A DNA stretch of 64,000 bases from Thermoplasmatales archaeon UBA447 (GCA_002503205.1 DARE01000008.1:21357-85356); one strand, 5' to 3'; positions 16,414-30,839 are shown, numbered from the stretch's first letter. Notes: generated from the letters alone by a model not told the origin. Made by a program: numbers and translations.

Positions 16414-17007
16414 CTATCCGAAAGACTCTTCTATCTTCCGGATTCTCATATCACGGGCATTCCTCTCCAGATATGTATAGACGGTTCTCTGCTTGCTTCC
16501 ATTGATAAGCATTGTAACTGCCTCCTTTGCAAATTCCATTGAAACATAATCCCCAATTATTGAAACTGTGTCACCATAGATTGAAATTGCAGTTGTCGTG
16601 AGTTCCTCTACAATCTGGCGGGTACGGCCACTTGTGCCAATGAGCCTCGCCTTTATCTGCGAAATTCGTTTTGAGCCGGGATTTGCAAAATCTCTCAGTG
16701 AAATGACTGCCAACTGGAAATTCTCCTGATACAGCAATAGAGCCTTTTCTGGGTTGAATCCTCTTCCTATGGCCTGAATCACGCTGTTTGTGATCACTGA
16801 CTTAAGAGGATCGCCCCTTCCCTGCACCTCTACAATTCCAGTCTCTGAATCTATTAGAAGATTGCATTCCCCAATTCTCTCAATTAGTTTTTTTGTGCTT
16901 CCTTTTTTCCCAATGAGAACAGCAACGCGCTCTTCAGGTATCTTCACTTCTGCTGGCATCTGTTCTGGGAGTTCGTCCGTCATGTCTATCCTCTTATTAT
17001 CCATCAT
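16414..17007 (-). CDS. KH-domain RNA-binding protein (archaeal Dim2/Pno1-like)
   Basis: Starting at ATG 17007, adjoining the Rio1 stop, the protein is 197 residues. Two KH domains are visible: AVLIGKKGSTKKLIERIGE in the first and ISQIKARLIGTSGRTRQIVE in the second, with the GxxG loops GKKG and GTSG. Archaeal homologues of Pno1/Dim2 take part in 16S rRNA maturation, and the fixed association with Rio1 kinase and aIF1A supports that role. The open frame extends upstream into rio1 but lacks family similarity. Confidence 0.92.
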   Translation of the reverse strand: MMDNKRIDMTDELPEQMPAEVKIPEERVAVLIGKKGSTKKLIERIGECNLLIDSETGIVEVQGRGDPLKSVITNSVIQAIGRGFNPEKALLLYQENFQLAVISLRDFANPGSKRISQIKARLIGTSGRTRQIVEELTTTAISIYGDTVSIIGDYVSMEFAKEAVTMLINGSKQRTVYTYLERNARDMRIRKIEESFG

Positions 17008-17009
17008 TA

Positions 17010-17780
17010 TTAAGCCTTTCCAGATTTTATAGGGGGCTTCACATACTTGAGTGAATCCTCCATGCTGCAATCTACCCCCTTTTTCCTGAAAAAAACGCAT
17101 ATATTCTTGATGTCCCGCTCCAGGAAATAGTCAGCTGCAGGATGCTCTCTCGATACTGACTGAGCCATGTCCAGCAGGTACGGCTTCGCCCTGTATATGA
17201 GGACGTTGTATTCACTCAAGTCTGCGTGAACCAGCTTGGCCTTGCCATAAAGATCTTTGACAGAATCCATTATCTGATCAAAGGTTTTCTGAAAGTCTAC
17301 TTCTGTGTCTTTTAACATCGGTGCTCCACGCGTACTCGTTCCGAGGTAAGACATCATGAGAAGATTCTTATGGAATGCTATAGGGCGGGGAGCATTTATC
17401 CTGTACCTGCGGCATTCACTTAGATTTGTGAATTCTTTTCTGGCCCACAGGTACACAAGCGAAGACCTTGTAAGATGCTCCTTTGAGAACCTGTAATCCC
17501 CATCTATGTACTTCCAGATATTTGAGAATCGCAGTGTGGACATCTTGTAAATCTTTATTGCAACTGCTTTGCCATCAAGATATGCCTTGAATACGATTGA
17601 TTCCTTCCCGCTTGAAATTGGATAATCTATATAGTCAACCCGGTATCTGCTCACGAGTTCATATATTGCCTTCAGAGTCCTGCTGTCAAATACAAGATCA
17701 GCAGTCTTCCTTTCCATCTGGAGACTCTGGAGAAATTCCCCGGATTTTAGAAGCTTTTCGAGAGCAGAGAGATCTTCCAT
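17010..17780 (-). CDS. rio1: RIO1 family atypical serine kinase
   Basis: A 256-residue RIO kinase. ATP-binding GKESIVFKAYLDGKAVAIKIYK contains Lys76; the catalytic loop HADLSEYN has Asp187 and Asn192; the metal-binding LLDMAQ has Asp204. RIO1 kinases act in late small-subunit ribosome maturation by ATP-driven release of factors. Length is typical of archaeal Rio1. It lies between aIF1A and the KH protein, with no gap to the latter, forming an operon for 30S biogenesis. Confidence 0.95.
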   Translation of the reverse strand: MEDLSALEKLLKSGEFLQSLQMERKTADLVFDSRTLKAIYELVSRYRVDYIDYPISSGKESIVFKAYLDGKAVAIKIYKMSTLRFSNIWKYIDGDYRFSKEHLTRSSLVYLWARKEFTNLSECRRYRINAPRPIAFHKNLLMMSYLGTSTRGAPMLKDTEVDFQKTFDQIMDSVKDLYGKAKLVHADLSEYNVLIYRAKPYLLDMAQSVSREHPAADYFLERDIKNICVFFRKKGVDCSMEDSLKYVKPPIKSGKA

Positions 17781-17829
17781 CTATACCTTTATTATAACAG
17801 ACCCGTAAATAATGATTGGGAAATTCCCA

Positions 17830-18180
17830 TTACTTGAATATGTTTATAACCTCTGGCAAAAGTTTGCTTCTGCTGAGATATGATGCCTGTGTTTTTGTGT
17901 ATCTGTAAACAACATCTGCCTTCTCACTCTGAAACTGCCACGGTTTCACAATGACCAGATCACCCTCTCTTATCCACATCCTTTTCTTCATCTTACCAGG
18001 TATACGGGAGTTTCGTGTGAACCCATCCTCACACATTACGTTCAGATGTGATGCTCCTGCAAGCTTTTCAACAATTCCGAACATCTCTCCTCTCCTCTTG
18101 TTCGGCAGTATGACTCGTACACCTTCTCCGTAGCCCTCTTCCTCTGACGGAGTATCATTAAAATCTACATCATCTTCCAT
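17830..18180 (-). CDS. eif1a: Translation initiation factor aIF1A
   Basis: A 116-residue OB-fold protein with the aIF1A pattern: acidic N-terminus, VILPNKRRGEMFGIVEKLAG, then HLNVMCEDGFTRNSRIPGK and KKRMWIREGDLVIVKPWQFQ. It binds the A site of the 30S subunit and promotes initiation complex assembly. ATG 18180 is the clear start; a TATA-like element (about 18205-18217) lies some 30 nt upstream, predicting a leaderless mRNA for aIF1A-Rio1-KH. Confidence 0.97.
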   Translation of the reverse strand: MEDDVDFNDTPSEEEGYGEGVRVILPNKRRGEMFGIVEKLAGASHLNVMCEDGFTRNSRIPGKMKKRMWIREGDLVIVKPWQFQSEKADVVYRYTKTQASYLSRSKLLPEVINIFK

Positions 18181-18204
18181 TTAGCCCGTTGTTATGGGAT
18201 AAAC

Positions 18205-18217
18205 GTTAATAAATATG
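18205..18217 (-). promoter_or_regulatory. TATA-like box of the aIF1A-rio1-KH operon
   Basis: On the coding strand the element reads CATATTTATTAAC and is centred about 31 nt before the aIF1A ATG, right for a leaderless or near-leaderless transcript. It follows directly after the poly-T terminator of the upstream permease gene. Confidence 0.55.
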
Positions 18218-18229
18218 GTGACAGAATTT

Positions 18230-18246
18230 AAAAAAAAAGAAAAAAA
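18230..18246 (-). terminator. Poly-T archaeal terminator after the APC permease
   Basis: On the minus strand, downstream of the permease stop at 18262, there is a run of T interrupted by one C (T6-C-T9-like). Intrinsic archaeal termination uses such U-rich tracts without a required hairpin. It separates the permease from aIF1A. Confidence 0.6.
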
Positions 18247-18261
18247 TGTAAAATATGGTGT

Positions 18262-20034
18262 TTAATCTGTTCCCTCTGTCAGGGCGATACTGTTGTCAAT
18301 TGCTTTCCTGATCTCATCGTCGGGGAATGCCGTTTTTACTGCCCAGATGTAGAATATTATGGAAGCTACTATGTCGATGAACCAGTCCACTGGTATGGCA
18401 GCATGTCCCGGAATCACAAGGGAATTTGCAAGGCTGTGGAATGGCGTAAATTCTCCAAATGTCAACAGAACCAGGTTGAACAGCAGGAGGACTATGACCC
18501 ACAGTCCTGATCTCAGATCCTTTGCAAAGTTTCTGTCCTTTGCATATCCGTAGAGTATGAATCCTATGAGAATTATAACGATCAGGATATACCCACCATA
18601 TGGATCGGTAGATGAGTCCAGACCGCCTGCGCCCCAGTAGATCAGGAGCCCAGATATTATGAAAGCAAGGATACCGATCACACTGTGCCCTCTCAGGAGG
18701 AATGGCCTCTTCAGATTCGGATGGGATTTTCTGAAAGCTACAAGAGCGACCGGCCCGATTATATATGAGAAAACTCCAGTTGTTGTAACAATGGAGGTCA
18801 AAGCTGACCATGCTCCCCCAATGGTCGAAACAAGATAACCCACAGCAGCAGCAACAAGCAGTATTATTGTCACAATGAATGTGGTCACCAGTCCAAGAGT
18901 GGGTATTCTCGATTTGGGGCTGACCTTAAAGAACCCGGATGAAAGGTACCCTTCTTTTGCTGTTCCGTACAGGACACGTGAGGTTGACCCCATATACTGG
19001 CTCAGGGTACCTGTTGGGCTTACCACACCGTCAATAACCAGGACAACTCCAAGAGCTCCAAGACCAAGTCCCACTGCCTCATAGAAGAATGGAAATGTGT
19101 ACATAGGAAGCGATGTGGATAGACCAGACCATGAGTATGCTGCAAGGGTACCGGTACCGAAGGTGGACGAGTTGAAGTTAATTGACCCTATGAATGCGAC
19201 CTCCAGAAGTGTGTAAATGCCTATCCCAGTCAAAACCACAGCCACAAGTGCCTTCCATATATCTGAACCTGGTGATTTGGCTTCAGCTGCCATTTCAACC
19301 GGCTGCCTGAATCCGAGGAATGCAAACACAACACCAGTGGTGGGAAGAGCACTGAAAACAGGATCAATTCCGTACGGTGCAAAGCCTGCAAAACCTTTTC
19401 CGCCTGAGGTGAAGTTTACACCAAAGCCGTGCTGCAATCCGAATATTAGAAGCAGGATAACAGCGATTGGGGGAATGACAAGCTTCCAGATGGTCATCCC
19501 AAAGTTCGTCTTGATCAGACCCTTAAGCCCTATGAAATTCACATAGAAGAATGCCACCGAAAACGCGGCTGCCACTATGACTCCATAATAGGAAGGTATT
19601 CCTGAGGAGTTTACAAGAACCAGTGTACTTGCAGGTGCATAAAAACCAATGGCGCCCTGAAGTATCTGAACAACAGCCACCGCTTCTACTGCCGGAACTG
19701 CAATGTATGTGAGAATTGTACTCCATGCAATTATTGATGCAGCTATACCCCCATGAGTAAAATTGGCGTATCTTGCTGCACCTCCTGCAATAGGTACTGA
19801 TGTCGAGATTTCTGACCAGGCCAGAGCTATTATAAGGATAAATATACCACCTATTATCCATGAAAGGATAGAGGCAGGCCCCGCTGCACTGGCGGTCTCA
19901 TAACTTCCGAAGAGCCATCCGGAGCCTATAACTGCTGTGAGACCGGCAAAATAGAGGTCCCGCAGGCGCATTCCACGCTTCAGTTTGTTTGTCTCCAAAG
20001 ATTGCCCAGTTCCACTTACATGTGCGTCTGTCAT
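18262..20034 (-). CDS. APC superfamily amino acid permease
   Basis: About 590 residues with 12 or more hydrophobic segments and the amino acid-polyamine-organocation N-terminal pattern: RGMRLRDLYFAGLTAVIGSGWLFGSYETAS, where the GSGW unit lies in TM1. TM segments continue through residue 520, and the C-terminus is hydrophilic. It probably imports amino acids or similar amines, using the large proton gradient of acidophiles if the host is one; substrate unknown. ATG 20034 is preferred to TTG 20040. A TATA-like AATATTTATATATCT (20065-20079) gives its own promoter, and a poly-T tract ends it. Confidence 0.93.
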   Translation of the reverse strand: MTDAHVSGTGQSLETNKLKRGMRLRDLYFAGLTAVIGSGWLFGSYETASAAGPASILSWIIGGIFILIIALAWSEISTSVPIAGGAARYANFTHGGIAASIIAWSTILTYIAVPAVEAVAVVQILQGAIGFYAPASTLVLVNSSGIPSYYGVIVAAAFSVAFFYVNFIGLKGLIKTNFGMTIWKLVIPPIAVILLLIFGLQHGFGVNFTSGGKGFAGFAPYGIDPVFSALPTTGVVFAFLGFRQPVEMAAEAKSPGSDIWKALVAVVLTGIGIYTLLEVAFIGSINFNSSTFGTGTLAAYSWSGLSTSLPMYTFPFFYEAVGLGLGALGVVLVIDGVVSPTGTLSQYMGSTSRVLYGTAKEGYLSSGFFKVSPKSRIPTLGLVTTFIVTIILLVAAAVGYLVSTIGGAWSALTSIVTTTGVFSYIIGPVALVAFRKSHPNLKRPFLLRGHSVIGILAFIISGLLIYWGAGGLDSSTDPYGGYILIVIILIGFILYGYAKDRNFAKDLRSGLWVIVLLLFNLVLLTFGEFTPFHSLANSLVIPGHAAIPVDWFIDIVASIIFYIWAVKTAFPDDEIRKAIDNSIALTEGTD

Positions 20035-20064
20035 TATCAATCAGTAAAAAGTTGGACGACTTTT

Positions 20065-20079
20065 AGATATATAAATATT
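20065..20079 (-). promoter_or_regulatory. TATA-like box of the APC permease gene
   Basis: The minus strand reads AATATTTATATATCT, centred about 35 nt before the ATG at 20034, a standard archaeal core promoter position. The region around it (20041-20127) is very AT-rich and has no gene. Confidence 0.55.
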
Positions 20080-20127
20080 CTTATACTTTTTAAGAAAATA
20101 TATATTTTATTGTTTTAGGGTCAAGAG

Positions 20128-20556
20128 TTACTGCTTTATGTTGACACTTCTAACATTAAATGCCCTTGCAATGGCCTCCCGGAAGAGTTTTATGTTTCTG
20201 CCCTCCTTTCCGATGGCCTTTCCCACGTCGTTCTGGTTTACGCCTACAAGGACATCCGTACTTCCTTCCCTCCATGTGACAATAATTTCCCTTACTCCGA
20301 ACCTGTGGAAAATATTTCTAACAAAGGTTATCAGGTCTCTGGATTGCTCTGCCACCAAAACATGTTTGTTGGTTCTTTCCCTTATGGTAGCCAGGGCATT
20401 CTCGTTCTTTCTGAATAGATCCTGGAGTTTGCGTTCCCCCACAATGAAAAGTATCATATCCTCGTTTTCCGAGCACTCCTTTACTTCCACGTGGGAAACC
20501 TTTTCAAACAGGGTTATGTAACCCATTATTTTGTTGTCTATGGTGATCTCTTTCAT
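20128..20556 (-). CDS. nusA: NusA-like KH-domain transcription factor
   Basis: A 142-residue protein with tandem KH-like regions and no S1 domain, as in archaeal NusA: FGVREIIVTWREGSTDVLVGV followed by GKAIGKEGRNIKLFREAI with the GKEG loop. It is thought to assist RNA polymerase elongation or termination. It sits just downstream of rpo1C, its normal archaeal position, but the usual eL30, uS12 and uS7 neighbours are absent here. Confidence 0.93.
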   Translation of the reverse strand: MKEITIDNKIMGYITLFEKVSHVEVKECSENEDMILFIVGERKLQDLFRKNENALATIRERTNKHVLVAEQSRDLITFVRNIFHRFGVREIIVTWREGSTDVLVGVNQNDVGKAIGKEGRNIKLFREAIARAFNVRSVNIKQ

Positions 20557-20598
20557 CTGAGCATTACCGCCTTAATACCATTCCATTGAGCGAGTGCC

Positions 20599-24787
<4,189 letters not shown>

Positions 24788-24791
<4 letters not shown>

Positions 24792-27700
24792 TTTAAATCA
24801 CCCAGCACAAGTCTCATCATTACACCCATGGAACTAAGCTCGTCCCTCATAAGTTTGAAAGCATAACTTGTCTCAATTGGGTGAATATTTCCTGTATTTC
24901 CGCAGACAGGGCATCTTGGAAGTCCTCTCTTCCTATCCAGTATTGCAATATGCCCACATTTCGGATTGCCGCATACATACAGAACGGTCCCATCACTCTG
25001 GTCAAGAAGACGGTCCTTTATGACCATGGCAGCACCATGGGCTATCAGAGTATCCCTTTCCATCTCCCCGAACCTCAGTCCACCCTGTCTTGAGCGCCCT
25101 TCGGTGGGCTGCCTTGTCAGGATCTGAACCGGTCCCCTTGATCTGGCATGGAATTTTCCTGCCACCATATGGTGCAACTTCTGGTAATAGATAACTCCTG
25201 TGAATATGTCTGCTTCAATTTTCCTTCCTGTTATTCCATCGTACATTATCTCTGTTGAGGAGTGCCTGAATCCATATTTCAGAAGACCATCCCTGAGGCT
25301 CTTTTCTGGTTCTCCACTGAATATAGTTCCGTCTACGATTTCTCCTTTCATTGATGCAACCTTTCCACCAATCATTTCAAGTATGTGACCCACCGTCATC
25401 CTTGACGGGATTGCATGTGGATTGATGATCAGATCTGGTACGATGCCTTCCTCTGTGAAGGGCATATCCTCCTGAGGAACAACCGCACCTATGACCCCTT
25501 TCTGGCCATGTCTGGATGCGAACTTATCCCCAAGTTCAGGGATCCTTTCACTTCTAACCCTAATTTTAACTACCCTGCTGTTGCTTTCTGAAACCGTTAG
25601 GATAACGTTGTCAACAAAACCCTTCTCGTTGGGCCGCATTGTTATGGAGGACTCCCTGCGCCTCTGCGGGCCAAGTTTATCAGCCCCTTCCTCCAGGAAC
25701 CTTGGGGGAGAAGTCTTTCCAACTAGCACATCAGAGCCTTCCACGTATGACTCAGGAAAGATTATTCCATTCTCATCGAGATTTCTGTAAAATTCCTCTG
25801 CTCTTGCGCCCAGAACATCATGAGTAGGGATTTCAAACTTGTCCTCCTGCCCACCAGGATATCTCCTCTCCTCTGCGCTGTATGTCCTGAAGAACGAACT
25901 TCTTCCGAGTCCCCTCTCCACTGATGATTTGTTAAATACCAGTGCGTCCTGGATATTGTAACCCTGATATGACATAATGGCCACGACAAAGTTCTGGCCG
26001 GCAGGCCTTTTGTCGTACTTTATGAAATCCATAATCTTTGTTTTAACCAGTGGAATCTGAGGATAGTGAAGCATATGTCCTCTGGTGTCCGTACGAATCT
26101 TGAAGTTTGTTGAAGCGAGCCCTATTGACTGCTTTGTCATGGCTGAGGCCATGGTGATCCTTGGAGATGAGTTGTGCTCCGGATACGGAGTAACTGATGC
26201 TACAACACCAAGAATCAATGCAGGATCAATCTCGAGATGTGTGTGCTCTTCAGAAAGTATTTTTGGAGCTTCAAATGTCCCTTCGCAAATTTCACACTGG
26301 AGCACTACAGGAGGATTTGACCTTGAATCACCCGGATTCACCCATTTAAGTTTGCTCCTGTAAAGGTAATTGTTACAACTGGGGCATCTCTCTGGGAAGT
26401 CATATGCATAGACTGCTATGAATAGGTTCTCTTCCTCTTCGGCGTCAATGTATTCAAGTGCTCCCCTCCTTATGAGATCCTCAACGTTGAGCTCCCCTCT
26501 CGAAAGTGCATCAAGGGTTTCTCTGTTCATAACAGTGTTTCCGTTATTAACCACAATCAAAGGTCTCCTTATCCTGCCACGGTCGCAGTTTATGATCACT
26601 TCTCTTGTCTCAGGATCGTATCTTACATTGACCTCATGAGACAGTTTTCCGTTCCTTCTGTACTCCCTTACTGTTTCAGTAAGGCCTGCTGGATCCTGAT
26701 GATAGCCTATAAGATCACCATTCAGGTATACTCTTCCCAGTTCTGCTTCTTCACCGAGTACCTCCATAAGGTTCATGCCCTTCAGTGTTTCAATAACTGT
26801 CTGGGAGTCGATACCCTCGGTGACATTAATGATAAGGGCAGCATTCTTCACCAGACCGCAGTTCTGCCCCTCTGGAGTTTCGTTAGGGCAAATCCTGCCC
26901 CACTGTGTTGGATGAAGGTCCCTTGCCTCAAAGTGAGGCTGAGATCTTGTAAGTGGAGAGATTATTCTCCTCAGATGGCTTAAGGTGCTCACATTTGAGA
27001 CCCTGTCCAGCAGCTGTGATACGCCGGTTCGTCCGCCTATCCAGTTTCCAGTTGCCATCGCATGCAGGATTTTCTGTGTAAGAAGGTCCTGCCTGACTGC
27101 TGGTTTGAGCCTTATTCCCTTCTTCCTGTTGTAGGTCCTCTCGAGCTGATATTTGAGGTCCTTCATGACTGCCTGGAAGGCACTCCTGAAGAGCTCATCC
27201 AGAAGGTCTCCTGCCTCCTTGACCCTTTTATTTGCAAGATGATCCTTGTCATCCTCTTTTCTTATTCCGAGATGGAGTTCCAGTAGTGAACGGGCCATCC
27301 TTCCAAGATATACGGCCTTCTTTATTCTGTCCTCAGCCTTATCTCCAAGGTGTGGAAGCAGAGATCTGTCAAGCATCTGTGAGATCTTCTTTTCCCTGAA
27401 TTCCTTCGCCTGGCCTGCTGCAAACCTCTTTTCCAGATACTGGATTGCATCATCGTGGTTCACAACTCCATTTGGAGGGAATATCTTGGGGTTTCTTGAT
27501 TCCTCAATATTTGCGTAAATTATTGGCTCCATTGCCCTGGCAGAGGATATTGAATCGTGTATGCTGACCTCCTTCTCCATTCCAAGGGCCTTCATCAGAA
27601 TTACTAAGGGTATGGGTCCTGCAACACTAGGAATTGAGACGTTAATGATTCCATCAGTTCCCTTCTCCATTGAAGTTAATGCCCGGAAACCTGCCTTCTG

Positions 27701-28387
27701 CGAGAATACCTTCGCTACCTCAACTCTGGATTCGTACTTTTCCTCGTACTCGACAAGAATCTTATTCGGAGCCAGATCCTCCAGTGAAACGATAACCCTC
27801 TCAGAACCGCCTATGATAAAATAACCGCCTGAATCATCTGGATCTTCACCAACGTATTGCAACTTTTCCCTTCTGCTTGCATTGATGGGGCCATTATTTT
27901 TGTCTATGTACTGTTCAAGGTTGCTGCCGTAAAGTGTGCATACCTTTGATCTTACCATTACTGGCATATCGCCGATCTTGAGGGTCTCCTGCTGTTTATC
28001 AACACCGTCTTCCACAACACTTACTCTAAGGGTTATCGGGGCCATGTAATTGAGATCCCTCAGCCTTGCCTCTGTTGGTGTGATCTGATTGGATGCGCCT
28101 GAGGCTTCCTTTATTTCGGGGCGTTCTACCCATATGGTGGGCTCGCCAACGAATTTTCCCTTCTCTTTCACTCTGCCAAAATATACCTTTATGTCCCTTC
28201 CCCCTGTCTTTGTTGGGTCAAGAGTCATAACCCCCGGTTCCTCATCCTCGGAGATTTTTGTTTCGTCCACAATCTGCTGCATTACACTGTCAGGGTTTCC
28301 GATCGTGGCTACAAAATTATTGTAAGAATCTATCTGGTGACTCACTACACTTGCATTCTTAAAAAAATACTCAACCAATTCCTTCAT
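24788..28387 (-). CDS. rpo2: RNA polymerase subunit B (Rpo2), unsplit
   Basis: One continuous 1199-residue beta-like subunit, whereas many methanogens and halophiles have B' and B''. Conserved regions include [65 protein letters not shown] and the C-terminal [15 protein letters not shown] clamp segment. Zinc cysteines are present in CPSCNNYLY near the middle and in [10 protein letters not shown] with CPVCG near the end. It forms the catalytic cleft opposite A'. It overlaps rpo5 by 4 nt and rpo1N by 4 nt. Confidence 0.98.
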
Positions 28388-28647
28388 TTAAAAACCTCAC
28401 TTGTGACAACCCTGTAATACACAGAATAACCCATTGTCGGGCTCTTTCTGCTGATCTTAATAATAGTGCCCCCCTCAAGGGGTCCATGAATCTCTTCTAG
28501 GGCTTTTATAGCTGGATCACTCCTGCTAATTCTGGGCAACAGGTCCTTGGCTATTCCCAACTCCTTTAAAACTTTATCCTCTTCTTCTTTTTTTACAACA
28601 TGATGTGCCGGTACAAGTTCGTGCTGCAGTACGTTAAGCTTGGCCAT
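28384..28647 (-). CDS. rpo5: RNA polymerase subunit H (Rpo5)
   Basis: From ATG 28647 ([16 protein letters not shown]) the protein is 87 residues, an archaeal RpoH with the core [14 protein letters not shown] and [13 protein letters not shown], ending [11 protein letters not shown]. It corresponds to the C-terminal domain of eukaryotic Rpb5. A Shine-Dalgarno AGGGGGTG lies about 6 nt before the ATG. The open frame continues upstream into tRNA-Lys, so that extension is spurious. It is the first protein gene of the RNA polymerase operon. Confidence 0.96.
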   Translation of the reverse strand: MAKLNVLQHELVPAHHVVKKEEEDKVLKELGIAKDLLPRISRSDPAIKALEEIHGPLEGGTIIKISRKSPTMGYSVYYRVVTSEVFK

Positions 28648-28664
28648 TTTCGCACCCCCTTCAG

Positions 28665-28738
28665 CGGGCCCGGAGGGGTTCGAACCCTCGACCACCTGGT
28701 TAAAAGCCAGATGCTCTACCTGGCTGAGCTACGGGCCC
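28665..28738 (-). tRNA. tRNA-Lys (UUU)
   Basis: The reverse complement is a full cloverleaf: acceptor GGGCCCG/CGGGCCC with discriminator G, D-arm TAGCTCAGCCAGGTAGAGC, anticodon stem-loop CTGGCTTTTAACCAG with anticodon UUU, T-arm GAGGGTTCGAACCCTC. No intron, no encoded CCA. Its 3' end is only 17 nt upstream of the rpo5 ATG on the same strand, so it is probably co-transcribed with the RNA polymerase operon and cut out by RNase P and RNase Z. Confidence 0.97.
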
Positions 28739-28887
28739 ATTGTTTTTAATGCCCCTTCCTATTGTAACTACATTAATAAAAGTTTACAAAAGAATGACTG
28801 ATCCTCTGCAAAAATATTCCATGAACAAGAGGTGCTTCATGCATGAACCAATATTATTATTAATGCGGCAAAACATATTCGATTTCA

Positions 28888-29751
28888 ATGCCCAAACTCA
28901 TAATACCATGTGTCACCCCCTTTCATAATGGAGTATTTGACATGAAAGCCTTCAGGAAGTTGATGAAATATGCATCTGAAAGCGGATATGATGGAGTATT
29001 TGTGCTTGGTTCCACCGGAGGTTTTGCTGCTCTTGACTTCAGGCTTCACCGGAAACTCATAAGGACCATGGTAGATGAAATTCCAGAAGAACTTGAAAAA
29101 TATGCAGGAATTTCACGATCCAACCTTCCCGAATCGCTGGAACTTGCAAAAGAGGCAGAAAAGGCAGGATTCCAAAAAGTCGTGGCTATAAACCCTTTCT
29201 ATCACAGGTATTCTGATGCTTCCATAGTTCGTTTCTTTTCCAGGATAGCGAGTTCAATAAAGGGAGAACTCTATTTATACAACAATCCGGCTCTCTCCGG
29301 TCACAAATTACCAGCCTCGCTAGTAGAGAGCATGATGAAGCAGAATGAAAGCATCAGGGGAATAAAGGATTCAAGCGGAGACATGCAACATTTCAGGGAA
29401 TTGCTGGAAATTCCTGATCTGGAAGTTTTTCAGGGCAAGGATGCATTGCTTGCTGATTCAATAAAGGTTGGTGCAAGTGGAGGCGTCTGCTCCAGTTCTA
29501 ACTTCTGCCTCAACACCCTGAACATTGCAAAGGGTAGATCAGAAGGTTATCTGTCAAACCAGAAGACAGAGAAACTAATGCAGATTATCTCCAGGTATGA
29601 TATTCCGGCCATCCATAACTATCTTTTCAGATTGTTTGTGCTTGGGGAAACTGAACCTGATAATTACATGCCTGAACCATTCCTCGACATACAGAACCCG
29701 CCTTCATCGAATGAAATTCTTGAATTAGTTGATCATCCGTTAATGAAATAA
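28888..29751 (+). CDS. kdgA: DapA-family aldolase, probable 2-keto-3-deoxygluconate aldolase
   Basis: A 287-residue class I aldolase of the dihydrodipicolinate synthase/N-acetylneuraminate lyase family. The active-site loop GSTGG is at 41-45, Tyr131 in YLYNNP and the Schiff-base Lys160 in GIKDSSGD. There is no lysine-biosynthesis context. Picrophilus and other Thermoplasmatales use a similar enzyme to split 2-keto-3-deoxygluconate into pyruvate and glyceraldehyde in the non-phosphorylative Entner-Doudoroff pathway, so KDG aldolase is the best call. A TATA-like stretch at 28851-28860 predicts a short or absent leader. Confidence 0.82.
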   Translation: MPKLIIPCVTPFHNGVFDMKAFRKLMKYASESGYDGVFVLGSTGGFAALDFRLHRKLIRTMVDEIPEELEKYAGISRSNLPESLELAKEAEKAGFQKVVAINPFYHRYSDASIVRFFSRIASSIKGELYLYNNPALSGHKLPASLVESMMKQNESIRGIKDSSGDMQHFRELLEIPDLEVFQGKDALLADSIKVGASGGVCSSSNFCLNTLNIAKGRSEGYLSNQKTEKLMQIISRYDIPAIHNYLFRLFVLGETEPDNYMPEPFLDIQNPPSSNEILELVDHPLMK

Positions 29752-29758
29752 ATATATT
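29750..29758 (+). promoter_or_regulatory. TATA-like box before mtnA
   Basis: The sequence AAATATATT begins within the kdgA stop codon and is centred 25 nt before the next ATG at 29779. It suggests that the downstream gene has its own leaderless promoter rather than depending on kdgA transcription. Confidence 0.5.
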
Positions 29759-29778
29759 GATTGCCGAAATAACCTGCT

Positions 29779-30816
29779 ATGAAGATGAACATAGACGGAG
29801 AGACCAGACACCTTTTTGCTGTATGGATGGAAAATGGTGTAGTCAGGTTAATAGATCAGAGGAAACTCCCTGAAAAGATTGAAATTTTTGATGCAAAGAA
29901 CAGTGATGACATAGCACATTCCATTAAAGATATGCTGGTTAGGGGAGCACCTGCCATTGGTGTTACAGCAGCCTACGGGCTGGCTATGGCAAAGTTAAAT
30001 GGCGAGGACATGGAAGAGGCCGTAAGAAAGATCAGGTCAACAAGGCCCACCGCATACGACCTTTTCAAAGCTATAGATTTCATGAAGGAAAACGGCTTTC
30101 TGGAATCATCTGCAAGAAGATATGCCAATGAAATAAGCAGCAGGTGTAAAAAAATAGGAGAATATGGTAATGAACTCATAGGGAATGATTCCAGAATACT
30201 TACTCACTGCAATGCGGGAGCACTGGCAGTAGTAGACTGGGGTACAGCCATTGCCCCCATGAGGATTGCCCACGATTCTGGAAAAAAGTTATTCGTCTAT
30301 GTAGACGAAACGAGACCCAGATTGCAGGGGGCTCGCCTGACTGCCTGGGAACTGGCGCAGGAGGGAATTGACCATGCAATTATTGCCGACAATGCAGCTG
30401 GTCATTACATGAAGGCTGGAAAGGTTGACCTTGTGATTGTTGGAGCAGACAGGATAACATCTTCAGGTGACTTCGCAAACAAGATAGGCACATATGAAAA
30501 GGCAGTACTTGCAAAGGAGAATGGCATACCGTTCTATGTAGCTGCACCAGGAAGCACATTTGATTTCTCACTTTCCGGAGGCCAGGATATCCCAATTGAG
30601 GAAAGATCCCCTGACGAAGTTCTTTACATAGAAGGCAAAAGGCTTGGGCCGGAGCAGAGTACAGCACTGAACCCTGCATTTGACGTGACTCCATCCAAGT
30701 ATGTTTCCGGATTTATCACTGAATACGGAATTTTCAGGCCAGATGAACTGCAAAAACTTCGCAGGACCATGGACAAGGATCTCTTCATGAAATCCTCACC
30801 TCAGGATGCCAGATAA
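29779..30816 (+). CDS. mtnA: S-methyl-5-thioribose-1-phosphate isomerase family (MtnA/eIF2B-like)
   Basis: The 345-residue protein has RGAPAIGVTAAYGLA (55-69), the catalytic cysteine Cys144 in THCNAGALA and the proton-relay Asp224 in IVGADRI, with DNAAGHYMK between. It converts methylthioribose-1-phosphate to methylthioribulose-1-phosphate in methionine salvage. Related archaeal enzymes isomerise ribose-1,5-bisphosphate, but the length and RGAPAIG motif favour MtnA. No other salvage gene is adjacent. Confidence 0.9.
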   Translation: MKMNIDGETRHLFAVWMENGVVRLIDQRKLPEKIEIFDAKNSDDIAHSIKDMLVRGAPAIGVTAAYGLAMAKLNGEDMEEAVRKIRSTRPTAYDLFKAIDFMKENGFLESSARRYANEISSRCKKIGEYGNELIGNDSRILTHCNAGALAVVDWGTAIAPMRIAHDSGKKLFVYVDETRPRLQGARLTAWELAQEGIDHAIIADNAAGHYMKAGKVDLVIVGADRITSSGDFANKIGTYEKAVLAKENGIPFYVAAPGSTFDFSLSGGQDIPIEERSPDEVLYIEGKRLGPEQSTALNPAFDVTPSKYVSGFITEYGIFRPDELQKLRRTMDKDLFMKSSPQDAR

Positions 30817-30839
30817 GATTTAATGAGACACGGCATCAC

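Noticed and set aside
28648..28695. N-terminal 16-residue extension of Rpo5 starting at 28695
   Set aside because: It lies within the tRNA-Lys gene and includes T-arm sequence; the ATG at 28647 with a good Shine-Dalgarno matches the family start.
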